A stretch of DNA of 64,000 nucleotides, taken from NCBI RefSeq assembly GCF_027172205.1, contig NC_070604.1, positions 99,159,851-99,223,850 of the forward strand, in the 5' to 3' direction. Shown here one piece after another: positions 36,041 to 46,744 of this stretch; within the stretch, counting starts at the first letter, position 1, and every line of letters starts with the position of its first letter. The translations under genes and the position numbers were made by a program. The notes beneath the pieces are model-generated. The model did no database searches, had not been told where the DNA came from, and worked only from the letters and a program-made list of their open reading frames with translations. This stretch comes from Podarcis raffonei. Its lineage: Eukaryota > Chordata > Lepidosauria > Squamata > Lacertidae.

Positions 36041-36549
36041 AGCCAGTGGGGTGTAGTAGTTAGAGTGTTGGATGAGGAAGACTAGGGTTCAAATCTACTT
36101 AGCCGTGAAACTCCCTAGGTGACTGAAATATACTCAGAGTCGAGTGTGGATTTCATGCTCTTTATTCAGCTCATAGTAGTGAGGAATGGGAAGTTCCCCC
36201 GAAATGTCTGCTTTATATACATTATTTACACAATGGGCCCCACGTGATTGGCTAGTTCCAGGATTCCCCTGTAGGCCAATCAGGTTGCGGATTCACTTCC
36301 ACCTGGAGTTGGATTGGGTGGCTCCTGCAGACCAATCAGACTGCTGCATTCTGTATCCTATTGTTCTAGGACCAATCAGACTGCTGCATTCTGAATCCCG
36401 TTCAACTCAGTACATAACAGTGACTTTGCTTTAGTCATTGCCTCTCAGCCTAACCTACCTCCCAGAGGTGCTGTGGGAATTATATAAGGAGGGGGTGAAC
36501 AGTGTACACCGCCTTGAGCTCATTGGACGAAAATATATAAATGTAATAA
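36041..36549 (+). repeat. tRNA-derived SINE split by a solo LTR
   Basis: The head is AGCCAGTGGGGTGTAGTAGT with B box GGGTTCAAATC (36041-36118). The body resumes after the LTR as TCTCAGCCTAACCTACCTCC and CACCGCCTTGAGCTCATTGG (36425-36549). It is the same family as 22714-22925. The interruption is clean, with the 5-base duplication GTGAC. Confidence 0.85.
36124..36419 (-). mobile_element. Solo LTR inserted in a SINE (fossil)
   Basis: A 296-base copy of the 6861-7230 LTR family in minus orientation, bounded by GTGAC (36119-36123 and 36420-36424). It carries two 40-base CCAAT-box units (ACCAATCAGACTGCTGCATT repeated) and the TATA and AATAAA region. No internal part. Confidence 0.92.
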
Positions 36550-39125
36550 ATAACAAACTTTTGTAAATAGATGGTTTCAAAGACAATAGATGTTTCCAGT
36601 GTTGCATTATTGAAAGGAAAGGGTTGCTCCAAACTTTCCATAGTCTGGGAAAGGACAAGCACACAGAACAATAGATTATTCCCTAATGCTATTTAATTAT
36701 GCTGTACCTAAGGATATATATCGGAAAGGAAAGAGGTTTAGAAAGCGCTGCTCAACCCTGGAGGGTAAAAAGGTATTATACCAACTCAGAGAGCTGTTGA
36801 CATGAAGCATTTGATAATAATAGATTTCATCATTTCCTTCCTTAAACAGTTCTTTAAGATTGCTGTGCAGCCAAGAATCTTTGCAAAAGCAATGCAGGGT
36901 GGGTGGGGGAAGAGTATGAACAATATTTGCTGTGTTTTACAATGAATCCCATTGAATGAATCCATAGGGTGGCCCAGTTCAGATGCCATGAGAAGACTAT
37001 GCTTTGGCCCTTTGGAACGTGCTGTGGACACAGGTCCTCCTTTCTCCTGCTTTCTTGGCTTCTTCTCCCCTCTTCCTGGTTTCTCCAAACCATAATCATA
37101 ACAATAGTAATAGTAGTAGTAGTAGTAATAATAATAATAATAATAATACCGCTTCAAACCATTTCCCCCAATTATGATTTGAAGGCAAACTATGGTACAG
37201 TCCGTAGCAATACTTGCCCAGTTTGGACACCAAGGTAAACTATGATGACCGCAAATCAAAAAGGAGAATCAATGTATGGGAGAAGGGGGGAGAACACATG
37301 ACCCCTGCAGTTCATTTCTAACTATGTTTTGACCACGATGTTGAAACTAAGCTCGAGAATCAGAACCTACCAGCACAGCAACACCATAAAGATATATCTT
37401 TCAGGACAGCACTGCCATGCTGAGACCTATGGATAAAGGACGATATACAAAATTAATAAAGAATAATAAAAGGCAAGCTGGTTGAGTTCCAGCCAGGGCC
37501 ACACTGAGATTTTTATTCAACAGAACACACAATCAAGCCTAACCATCCAGAATCTGCTTTGCATGCCTGTGGTTAACTCACCAATAAGCAGAGGTTCATT
37601 CTGCACAAGTTCTGACCAGTTGCACCTCCAGCCTCTCAGAGGACTCAGTGAATGTTGTTTTGGTCATGCTTGACACTGCAATAAAACAGGAGGGAAGTAC
37701 CTGTCAGGCTATGATACATGGCTGGTGGATGGGACTTGGCTTGGCAAACCACAAGTTATGCAAGTCTGGTTTAAGGCTGTGCACACGTTATTTTCTTAGT
37801 CCATTGCTAGTGTTTGCTCATGACCTTAGCCACACTCCTTATGTATCATGAAATCCCAGGAGCTGAGAAGGTCAGCAATAAAACACCCAGAGTCAGTGAA
37901 GTTAACTCTTTATTCGAATAAACCAAAACAGCACAGGCCTGGTGATCACAGGTGGTCTTGCTCCAATGAGGTAGTTGCAAGGAATGAAGATCCCTGCCTT
38001 CCTACAGCTCCCTGTCTCCTTCCCCATCAACCTGAGGCTCCTTTGCCTTGTCTCTCTTTGCTCCACCCTCTTCATTCCTCTTCTGGTTCTGGGAGACCAA
38101 GGGGAGGGGAGCTGGAGGAGCAGGAGGAGATGACTCCCTGGCTTCTTCACCAGCCTGTTTCCACTGTGCCTCTTGCCTCCGCTCCTCTCTAAACCTTGTG
38201 TTCAGTTTGTACCTTTCCAACCACATCCATCCCAACAGAACTTTCCAGACAACCCTACAAGTCTCTTCTTTCCCTGCTGTCACCATTGTCCCCAAATATT
38301 TGTTTTCTCCTTGTGGTGAATGCTGGCCTCACACTCCCAGGCACAGTGCGATCATACAAAGCTGTTCATGCTCAAGCATGTGCAGATGAGCAGTGCTCTT
38401 CCAGAACCACATCAGCAGGGATGTATGACAGGCAGTGGCAAGACAAGGGCGGGGTTAGGGCAATGAGCCCCATAATTTAACCAACGACAAATTTAAACCC
38501 TTCCTTTGTTAAACCACATTACACCAGTCAGCAGCTGGCGTAGCCCCCAAGATGAAAATCAGCGTTGGAAGAAACTCTTATCGGCTGCATACTGCATCAT
38601 TAAAGGCTTGCCTACTTTGCAACAGTAGTAATTTTTTAATTCCAGAAAAAGCAGACAAGCTTGCATCACTGTCAAGCGAGCTCGGTCAGGGTATGGTGGT
38701 TCAGCGCAGCATCATTATCTTACCGCCTGTGGTTTTGTTTGACATTGCCGTGTAACCTGCTTTGTTTTTACCCAGCTTTTGCACAGGAAGTTCATCCAGT
38801 CACGTATACATTTGCAGATGCCTTCTGCTCATCCCCCAATGTATTTCCCATCAATTAAAAAAATGGGTGTGGCATGAGCAAGTTTTTATTCTGAAGGTTT
38901 GGCCCAGAGAATGAAGTTTTGGAACTACTGGGTCAGAGCACACAACAATATGAAGCGGCCCCACCTTCCCACAGAAAAGTTGGGCACAGAATAAGAGAGT
39001 TGTGAGAAAGCGCTGGCAGATCCACTGGCAGAAATTAGAATTCTTCTGAGGCAAGAGATTTAAGGCTCCCTGGGCTTCTCAAGAGTTAGCGATGGCATCA
39101 GAAATGCATACCACTGCTCAGCTCT
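36550..39125. other. Intergenic DNA with trinucleotide microsatellite
   Basis: A (TAG)/(TAA) repeat lies at about 37105-37147. A block at about 37848-38520 (TGAAATCCCAGGAGC start, AACTCTTTATTCGAATAAAC, CTTCTGGTTCTGGGAGACCA) may be a degraded LTR of another family, but no second end or duplication was found. The rest is unrecognised. Confidence 0.4.
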
Positions 39126-39130
39126 GAATA

Positions 39131-39356
39131 CAGTGGTACCTCAGGTTACAGACACTTCAGGTTACAGACTCCGCTAACCCAGAAATGGTACCTCGGGTTA
39201 AGAACTTTGCTTCAGGATGAGAACAGAAATTGCATGGTGGTGGCGTGGCAGCAGCGGGAGGCCCCATTAACTAAAGTGCTACCTCAGGTTAAGAACATTT
39301 TCAGATTAAGAACGGACCTCCAGAATGAATTAAGTTCTTAACCTGAGGTACCACCG
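39131..39356. mobile_element. Tigger-like MITE, uninterrupted copy
   Basis: A 226-base element between TA dinucleotides (39129-39130 and 39357-39358) with ends CAGTGGTACCTCAGGTTACAG and CTTAACCTGAGGTACCACCG. It is homologous, in reverse, to the outer element at 32163-33739 and lacks the L1-like insert. Confidence 0.85.
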
Positions 39357-39359
39357 TAC

Positions 39360-40220
39360 TGAGATTTGTTCACCTGTCAGTTGTTGGTTCTGGGCCACTG
39401 GTTTCTGGTAGGCGACATCTTTCATACTGTGGCCATCTCATCTGGGGGAAACAAATATACGCAAACTGTAAATGCCAGTGTGAAACTTTTCCATTGCTTA
39501 GCTAGGGAGCTATTTAAAAAAACAAAACAGAAAAACAGAGCAGGAAAACACCACCTCGATATGGCCAAATGGATCTGCTTAGCAAGCTGCCAAAAGTACA
39601 AGCTGTCTGGAGGCCATTCCGTCAGCACACAACAAATAATTTGGAATGCTGCCTTCACCGACATCCAACTCAGCAGCCAGGAAGTGTGTGGGATCCTGTT
39701 TCACTATCAGACACCTAAGGGACTTCATAGCTCTGCTCTGGTACAAAGCAACTGGGGACAAAAAATACCTTAGCACCATCAACAAGAGCTTTTTCACACA
39801 CACACCCCCTCTGTAGTGGATATCTTGCCTACGAAGTGTTACAAAGATTCACTGGCAGACATTTATTTTAAATTACAATTTGTTTTATGGGCAATCTCAA
39901 TTTACTGGCGTAATTTCGCTTTTACATTTAAAACAATCAGCCCGTCAGTATATAAACAACTAGCAGCCTTGTACGTGGTGTTACTTAGGAATTGTAAGAA
40001 ACCAAAAAATGGATGCAGATTTGAAATCAGTGGTTAAAATCACTGCGGTTTTGAAAGGTTCGGTCTGCCATCTTGATTCAAAATGGCACCCCACTATTTC
40101 TAGACGTAGGCAGAAACTTGCTCTTTGATCTCAGGAACCATCATGCAAAATTTGGTTATGGTATTTTCAGAAAGATGTCCAAATGCATAGTAGGATGACT
40201 TTCCAAAATATATAGTGGTA
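39360..40220. other. Intergenic DNA without recognised features
   Basis: Frames at 39366-39773 (+, 135 codons) and on the opposite strand overlap one another and resemble no family I know. No repeat is recognised. Confidence 0.4.
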
Positions 40221-40234
40221 TAAGGAGTTCAGTA

Positions 40235-40584
40235 GGGACGCGGGTGGCGCTGTGGGTTAAACCACAGAGCCTAGGACTTGCCGATCAGAAGGTCGGCAGT
40301 TCGAATCCCCGCGACAGGGTGAGCTCCCGTTGCTTGGCCCCTGCTCCTGCCAACCTAGCAGTTCGAAAGCATGTAAAAGTGGCAGTAGATAAATAGGTAC
40401 CGCTCCAGTGGGAAGGTAAATGGCGTTTCTGTGCGCTGCTCTGGTTCGCCAGGAGCGGCTTAGTCATGCTGGCCACATGACCCGGAAGCTGTACGCCGGC
40501 TCCCTCGGCCAATAAAGCGAGATGAGCACCGCAACCCCAGAGTCGGTCATGACTGGACCTAATGGTCAGGGGTCCCTTTATCTT
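40235..40584 (+). repeat. Sauria-type SINE, full length, second subfamily
   Basis: Starts GGGACGCGGGTGGCGCTGTG, with B box GTTCGAATCCCC, and ends GGTCAGGGGTCCCTTTATCT. The duplication TAAGGAGTTCA (40221 onward and 40585 onward) flanks it. It differs from the 1068 and 56615 copies in the centre and tail (CCAATAAAGCGAGATGAGC versus CCTATAGAGTGAGATGAGC). Confidence 0.95.
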
Positions 40585-40629
40585 TAAGGAGTTCAATATG
40601 GTATACATGCTTTCCCCACCAACTGCCTT

Positions 40630-40768
40630 ATCACAACAACCCTGTTCAGACTATCTCTCTCTCAGCCTAACTGGCCCAAGGTCACCCAGTGAACTTCATG
40701 GCTCAGAGTGGTGCTGAACCTGGTTCTCCCTGCTATTACCTTCAGCTCTAACCACTTCACCATACTAG
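40630..40768 (-). repeat. CORE-type SINE fragment
   Basis: The plus strand shows CCTAACTGGCCCAAGGTCACC, then CCTGGTTCTCCC and CTAACCACTTCACCATACTA, the reversed CORE and tRNA-like head of the SINE families above. Confidence 0.65.
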
Positions 40769-41218
40769 TATACTTGGCTAATGCAATAATGTGCAGAATA
40801 TGTATATTTTTGATAGATACACATGTGACTATTTCCCCCCTACGTGCTTCTGAAATTCAGTGAAACTTTTTTTAAAAACCCTACTTGTTACTGTTTGTTT
40901 TTTTAATCCCAGTGGATTACATAACCAATGTCTTTCTTTAAAAATAGAGATGCATGCGTATTAACCTCAAGAGACAAGTAGTCAAATGGGGACAAAGTTA
41001 CAAATAGACAGTGACTTTGCCAAGACCGAACTTCACACAGTGAAACTGAACCATCCCTAGACCTTATATGTGGAGATAAACTAGAGATTGCTTTGTTTGA
41101 AAAGGATAAAAGTGGGAGGCAAAATTAAATTTCTCTGGAACTTTCTACAGTGTGGATTTAATGCACATTCAAGGACCATTTTGGACATGGCACAAAGGAA
41201 TAGTTTAGCATTATGTCA

Positions 41219-41310
41219 GGGGTGGGGAACCTTAGGTCCAGGTGTCAAATGTGGCCCTCTAAGCATCTTTACTTGGCCCCTGAGATGATCTCCAGGTCAC
41301 GCCCTCCTTA
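41219..41310. repeat. hAT-type MITE fragment
   Basis: CAGGGGTGGGGAACCTTAGG and AAATGTGGCCCTC are typical of a hAT family terminus; the opposite end is unclear. Confidence 0.45.
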
Positions 41311-41360
41311 ACTGCTTTTGTATTTGAACTATAGTGATGGTTCTTGTATGCCTGGAAGGA

Positions 41361-41398
41361 GAGAGAGAGAGAGAGAGAGTGTGTGTGTGTGTGTGTGG
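41361..41398. repeat. (GA)n(GT)n microsatellite
   Basis: A compound dinucleotide run following GGAAGGA. Bases 41400-41765 contain nothing else recognised. Confidence 0.9.
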
Positions 41399-41769
41399 TA
41401 TTTGTAGAAACCTCTAGCTTCTGCATGGCTGTAATGTAAGTGTCTCACCATTGCTCCACCTGCTTTTGCTTCTGGTCCTGCCAACCATTGGTGGGGTGGG
41501 AGGCCTGATAGGTTGCCCACAACGAACTGTGACCCTCAGGCTGAAAAAGCTTCCCAGACTGCTGTTTTCCTTTGGTGTGCAGCTCTACCTACCTAGAAGA
41601 ACAGGAAGCCTTTCTGAAATGTATCCTTGGAGGACATGCATTGTTAGAAAAGTCACTTAAATAACGCAGGCAACATCCAGAGAGAAAATAAATCCTGGTA
41701 CCAAAAGCTGAATAAAAAACACCCAGCATATAATCTGAGGAGAAATAAACAGAGAGATTTTGTCTTTCT

Positions 41770-42055
41770 TACTTCAGGCCTTGTTCATAGCAGGGACACA
41801 TTCAAGCAAATATACAGACAAAAACTCCTTCAGAACTACACAGCCAATCAGAGCCTTTGCCTCTCTGGGGATAGCATTCCACAATCGGGGAGCCACCACA
41901 CAAAAGGCCCGTTCTCTTGTTGCCACCCTCCAAAACTTTCTGGGATGTGGAGGGGGGGGAAGAGGGGGAGAGACATAGATGTCAGATGACAAGCGCAGGG
42001 TCTGGGTCAGTTTGTATGAGGAGAGAAGATCCTTGAGGTATTGAGGTCCATAGCC
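41770..42055 (-). mobile_element. L2-clade LINE fragment, RT C-terminus
   Basis: Minus-strand frame reads RERAFCVVAPRLWNAIPREA then KALIGCVVLKEFLSVYLL, the L2 C-terminal RAFSxxAPxLWNxLP motif. Preceding residues (YLKDLLSSYKLTQTLRLSSD) need a different frame. Confidence 0.75.
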
Positions 42056-42061
42056 ATGTAG

Positions 42062-42185
42062 TAGTCATCGATCACCTTTGTCCTCCAGGAATTTGGTTAA
42101 TTCTCTTTGAAAGCCATCCAAGTTGGTGTCCATCATGAAGGATAAGCCTATAAATAAGTCAGGATGGCTATGATCTAAAAACAGT
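42062..42185. repeat. Unclassified squamate interspersed repeat
   Basis: AATTTGGTTAATTCTCTTTG then AAAGCCATCCAAGTTGGTGT matches a dispersed sequence also seen, more weakly, at 54064-54420. Family not named. Confidence 0.45.
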
Positions 42186-42299
42186 TTCTGGGAATTACAA
42201 GACTCAGCTCCTGAACCAGTTGGGCCTTTGGCCTGAGACAGCAGGTCTTCTGTTCTTCCTAGTGTGTTTCCAAGCCGTTCCACATAGGAATGATTCCCC

Positions 42300-43825
42300 C
42301 CCCCCAAGTGTTGGGTTTCCTCACCTACGTACGTCTTGGCTTCTTCAGGTCTCTCCGTGAAAAGATAGAAATACACACTCTCAATTTCATGCCACGGTTA
42401 CCATCCAGCTGTTTCTTTTGTGTTTTACATTTTGTCACGTCATTCTGATTCGTGAGCCTACAGCCTGGCAGTTATACAAATTCCAGCCAGGAAACTTCTC
42501 TATTTAAGTGACGGGAGAAGAGAACGGATGTACCACCAAGCGCCAGCGCTTCAAATAAGCCAACAGGCCCTCCGTGATCCTGGAACCTGATATGCGAAAG
42601 CCTCACAATTCAACCGCTTAAGTGTTTTGATTCCATTTTAAAAATATCCCTGGGCTGGATGCGTTGTCCCCCCCCCCCCGGGGTCGCCTGAAGAAAGGAA
42701 ACATTCCATTTTTAGCCAAGGTGCATGTTCTCCTAATAAGAAAAGCAGAACTGTAGAGATTGTGTAACATTTGTTCGAATGGGGTTGCCTGGCAACCAGC
42801 AGGAACTGCGCTGGAGAATGAGACAGGCCTCAGATAAAGGAAAGCCTATTAGGGGTGGGGGAGAGAAAGAGAACCCTGGCCACAAAATGCATTCCTCATG
42901 CCCATGTAGGAAACTTTCTGCCTGCTCTCTAGTCTCTCATTGCGGTGGGCAGGAGCTGGGCTTCCTGCTGAAGCTGCCTGCTTATCAGAGTGTCATTTTA
43001 TGAAATGCATACCCAACATTTTTCCGATGTAAATAGGGACGTCCCATTCCATAATGATAATTTTACTATTTATACCCCTCCACAGCTTACTGGGTTGCCC
43101 TAGTCACTCTGGGCAGCTTCCAACATATATAAAAGCATAATAAAATATTAAACATTAAAAAAACCCTTCCCTATACATCTGATTGCCTTCAGATGGTTCG
43201 CAGGTTGGATAACTCCAACATTTCTCCATTGAAAATAGGGACATGCTAAGGAAAAGTGGGACATTCTGGGATCACATCAGAAACCGGGATGGCTTCCCCA
43301 AATTTGAGACATCCCTGGAAAATAGGGACACTTGGAGGGTCTTGGAATGTAGCAATTATAATTTATTTAGGGGAAAGGTTTTGGGGTGGAGAGTCCAAGC
43401 TTCCTATGATTTTGTAGGAGTTCCAACCATGGAGGCTTCTTTTGAATGCATAGAAAATGAATTAAAAAGTTGTGAAACTCTGGCTTAAGCAAATTAGATC
43501 TTCAGCCAGACCTGCTAAACAGATTGGGAAGAGAGCAGCAGAGTGCCTGAATAGCACCTCAGATTCTATCCCTGGTATCTCCAGTTAAAAGGATCAAGTC
43601 GTGGGGTCAATGATACAATCCTGGCCTAGATGGACAAAATAGTTTGATCTTATGTGAGGCAGCACCCTGTCCTCAGAGATCCAGCAAGTCCTAAACTCAT
43701 CAAAATGAAGTTTACTTTAACCACAACACCACTCACCTTCTTAGAAAACATAGCTTTCAAAATAACGTATGTGGGTTTACATACCCCTTAAGAAACAGTC
43801 CTTTGCTTCGGAAAATTTAAGCTAC
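42300..43825. other. Intergenic DNA without recognised features
   Basis: Mostly unique, with a C-homopolymer at about 42668-42678. Short frames have no recognisable product. Confidence 0.45.
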
Positions 43826-43829
43826 AGGC

Positions 43830-44010
43830 CGAAAGCAAATGTCTACAGGGCGGGTGCCACTACCGAGAAGGCCTCTGCCTGGTTCCCTGTAACTTTGCTT
43901 CTCGCAGTGAGGGAACCGGCAGAAGGCCCTTGGAGCTAGACCTCAGTGTCTGGGCAGAATGATGGGGGTGGAGACGCTCCTTCAGATCAGGGTGCTGTGG
44001 GTGAGCAGTT
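43830..44010 (-). repeat. L2-clade LINE fragment
   Basis: Minus-strand pieces read LKERLHPHHSAQ and then QAEAFSVVAP in a shifted frame, matching the L2 C-terminal region. Old and frame-shifted. Confidence 0.6.
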
Positions 44011-44091
44011 TCTGAGTGCAGATAATTGGTCAATTGCTTGCTTTGGATAGGGTTTTTCCCCCCCTTGAAGGCACAGGCTCATTGTCTAGGC

Positions 44092-44431
44092 CACGGGTGT
44101 CAAACACAAGGCCCGCGGGCCGAATCCGGCCCACCAGACCTCATCATGTGGCCCGTGTAGCCGCCGCCGGCCGCCAGCCTTCACCTTTTATTCTCGCTTT
44201 TTTTTTTTGACACAAGAAAGCCGCCTCTTGAGCGCATGCGCGGCACCCTACAAGCCAGAGAACATCTGCCCTCTAGCGGCGCCGGCCGTTCTACACAGGA
44301 AACCTCCACTTTACATGCATTCAGGAAACCTCCACTTGTTTTTATATTGAGCGCATGCAGATACAACCGGCCCTTTGAGGGTGACCAAACTGCTGATGCG
44401 GCCCCCGATGAATTTGAGTTTGACACCCCTG
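44092..44431. mobile_element. hAT-type MITE with perfect 8-base duplication
   Basis: A 340-base element with ends CACGGGTGTCAAACACAAGG and the complement of GAGTTTGACACCCCTG, flanked by GTCTAGGC on both sides (44084-44091 and 44432-44439). The interior has two GAGCGCATGC motifs and a short duplicated AGGAAACCTCCACTT. No transposase. Confidence 0.93.
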
Positions 44432-44499
44432 GTCTAGGCAGTGCTCCTGGATCTATCTGTCACTAGAGAGACAGCTACAGCCATGTCTGGACCAGGATT

Positions 44500-45110
44500 T
44501 AACCTGACAACCGTTGTCCATTCAGGATGGATTACCATAATGTAGAATTGCCCCTTAGGTTGGTCTGGAAGCTGTGGTTAGTGCAAAATCCAGCAGCTTG
44601 AGTGCTGCTGTGCAGGCCATTGCCACGTGTTGTTACACAACTGCTGAAAGAAATACACTGGCAGGGAATGGGCTGCACTGAAGATACCAAAGTATACAAG
44701 GTATACAAAGCCCTACACACTTTGGGAGCAGGGTACCTAAAAAGATAGCCTTATTCCTTGTTTACTCAACCAATCAAAATGCTCTGAAGCAGAGGGCCTC
44801 TTGTAGATACTATCTGTACAAGGCAGGACTCAGGCCTTTAGTGTGGAAACAGCCCCTCTTTTGAACTTCCTCCCTTCATATATCAGATATGTTGTCTTTT
44901 TAGACTGACGAATGTCTTCGTTTTCCAACAAGGCTTTTAATTAGAGATCTTTATCCCAGTTTGTACTGGATTTGAAACTGTGTTTATTTATGGAATGTTT
45001 CAGTTTTGTCGGTGAAGTCATTTTTCATATTGCCGTTTTATTGTTAACCGCTTTGAGATCTTTCATAGGAAGTGATTCATAAATGGAACTGAATAAAGGA
45101 TATTTTTTCC
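44500..45110 (+). repeat. L2-clade LINE relic
   Basis: Degraded plus-strand frames around 44525-44780 resemble L2 (LVWKLWLVQNPAA, then KVYKALHTLGAGYLK). The 3' part runs to TTGTTAACCGCTTTGAGATC near 45040-45060. Very old. Confidence 0.6.
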
Positions 45111-45114
45111 ACTG

Positions 45115-46140
45115 TTGATATGGCATTGGTGCCATTAATTCCAGTCAGGTGTTCTTTTGTTTCACATATCTAAGCACTACAGCAGTTATTTGAATATAAG
45201 CCCCCGTAATGTGCTTCGTTCCTGCGGTGATATTGTGAGGAAAAACTTGACTTTAGCATTGTGTCCTCAAGCTTTGCCAATGAAACAATTAGCATTTGGT
45301 GCAGTGTGCATTATTCCCCAGTCCCTATTCTTTCCAAGGTTTAGGAGTTTAATCTCAGTGAACTTGTACAATAAAAAAGGTGCTGAAAACCACACTTCTA
45401 CATAAATAACAGGGCTTAAATCACTGTTGATGACACTTCACTTGAGGGGGGAAAATAGGGCATGATGAACTCACCTACTTTTCCGCTGCCTCATTGTGAA
45501 AGAAGGCTTGCTTCCAGGTAAACACAGATAGGACCTGGCTGCAAAGCCCGAAACTATAAAAAGCACCTTGCAGTGAAACTGGATTATGAGAAGTTCCAGA
45601 GAAGTGTCTGCATTAAGTGTGCCACAGCAAATACAAGAAGCCCATAGTACCTGGGAAGGCTCTAATAACTGCAGCATAAATGTTCATATAGTAGAGCCTA
45701 TTTCATCAAATACACGAAGTCATGTCTTAAGTGGGTAGGTACATATACTCCAGAGAAGAAAAACAAACTCAAAAAGGTCTAGCGATGCAAAGCAGGAATA
45801 GGTGTGTCACGGTACTAGGCAGTGTGCCAGTGAATCGAGGCTCTGATCACAGGATATTGTAAACAAACACTCTAAAGGCGGGCAAATTACTTTCTGCGGT
45901 GATCCAGCCATTTGCAGGATTTGCTGAGATCAAGCTTCACTTTGCTAAATAATCCTTTGCATTGCTTGACCCTTTGGACTCCCTTTGCTCAAATAATAAT
46001 CTCCCCCTTTGTTACTCAGGTGCCTGCTCTGGCTGGCATCCCAGAGCAAGAGCTCTGAGTGTATGCTAATGCTCAACTCGGCACTTGATCCGTTTGCTAG
46101 GTGCTGGCTTCCAGCACAAGCATGCGCCTCCATTTGGCCA
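45115..46140. other. Intergenic DNA without recognised features
   Basis: No repeat family or coding region recognised. Confidence 0.45.
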
Positions 46141-46144
46141 TGAA

Positions 46145-46645
46145 ATTTCCAGCTCTGGCTGGTTCAACCAACTGCAGCCACTCTTGTACTCCATGCTCTG
46201 GGAACTTCCAGACTGGATGATTGCAACATGCTCTATGCAGAGCTGTTCTTGAAGACAACTCAAAAACATCAATTGGTTTAAAATGCAGTGGCCAGATTAT
46301 TGGCTGGGTTCCATTTAGAGCTCACATAACCTGTCTGGAAACAGGTTCAGGGTGCTCATGTTAGTGTTTAAAGCCCTAAATCGCTCAGCTTTGACGACTC
46401 AGGCTCCTAATAGCTGAAATACTGCCTCCTTCCTTACAGACATCCTTGGGTGTTAAGATCGGCAGAAGGGGCCCTCTTGGTTGTTCTACTGCCCTCAGAA
46501 GCGGAGGGTGTGGTGGCCTGGAAAAAGGCCTTCTCTGTGGCAGCCCCAAAGTCGGAGAATTTCTTCCCCACAGAGGTGTGTCTGGCACCTTCACAAAAAC
46601 ATTTCACTGAATGCTGAAGACATACCTCTTTAGCCTGGCATTTGA
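46145..46645 (+). repeat. L2-clade LINE relic
   Basis: Plus-strand frames carry recognisable but broken L2 C-terminal pieces (RLDDCNMLYAELFLKT, then KAFSVAAPKSENFFPTEVCL). Several frame changes mark an old copy. Confidence 0.65.
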
Positions 46646-46651
46646 CACACT

Positions 46652-46740
46652 GGCTTCCTCGGCCAGTAAAGCGAGATGAGCGCTGCAACCCCAGAGTCAT
46701 CCTTGACTGGACCTAACGGTCAGGGGTCCCTTTACCTTTT
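46652..46740 (+). repeat. Sauria SINE 3' fragment
   Basis: CTTCCTCGGCCAGTAAAGCG, GAGATGAGCGCTGCAACCCC and GGTCAGGGGTCCCTTTACCT give the 3' 90 bases of the 40235-type subfamily. It starts within a few bases of the L2 relic's end. Confidence 0.85.
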
Positions 46741-46744
46741 ATAT

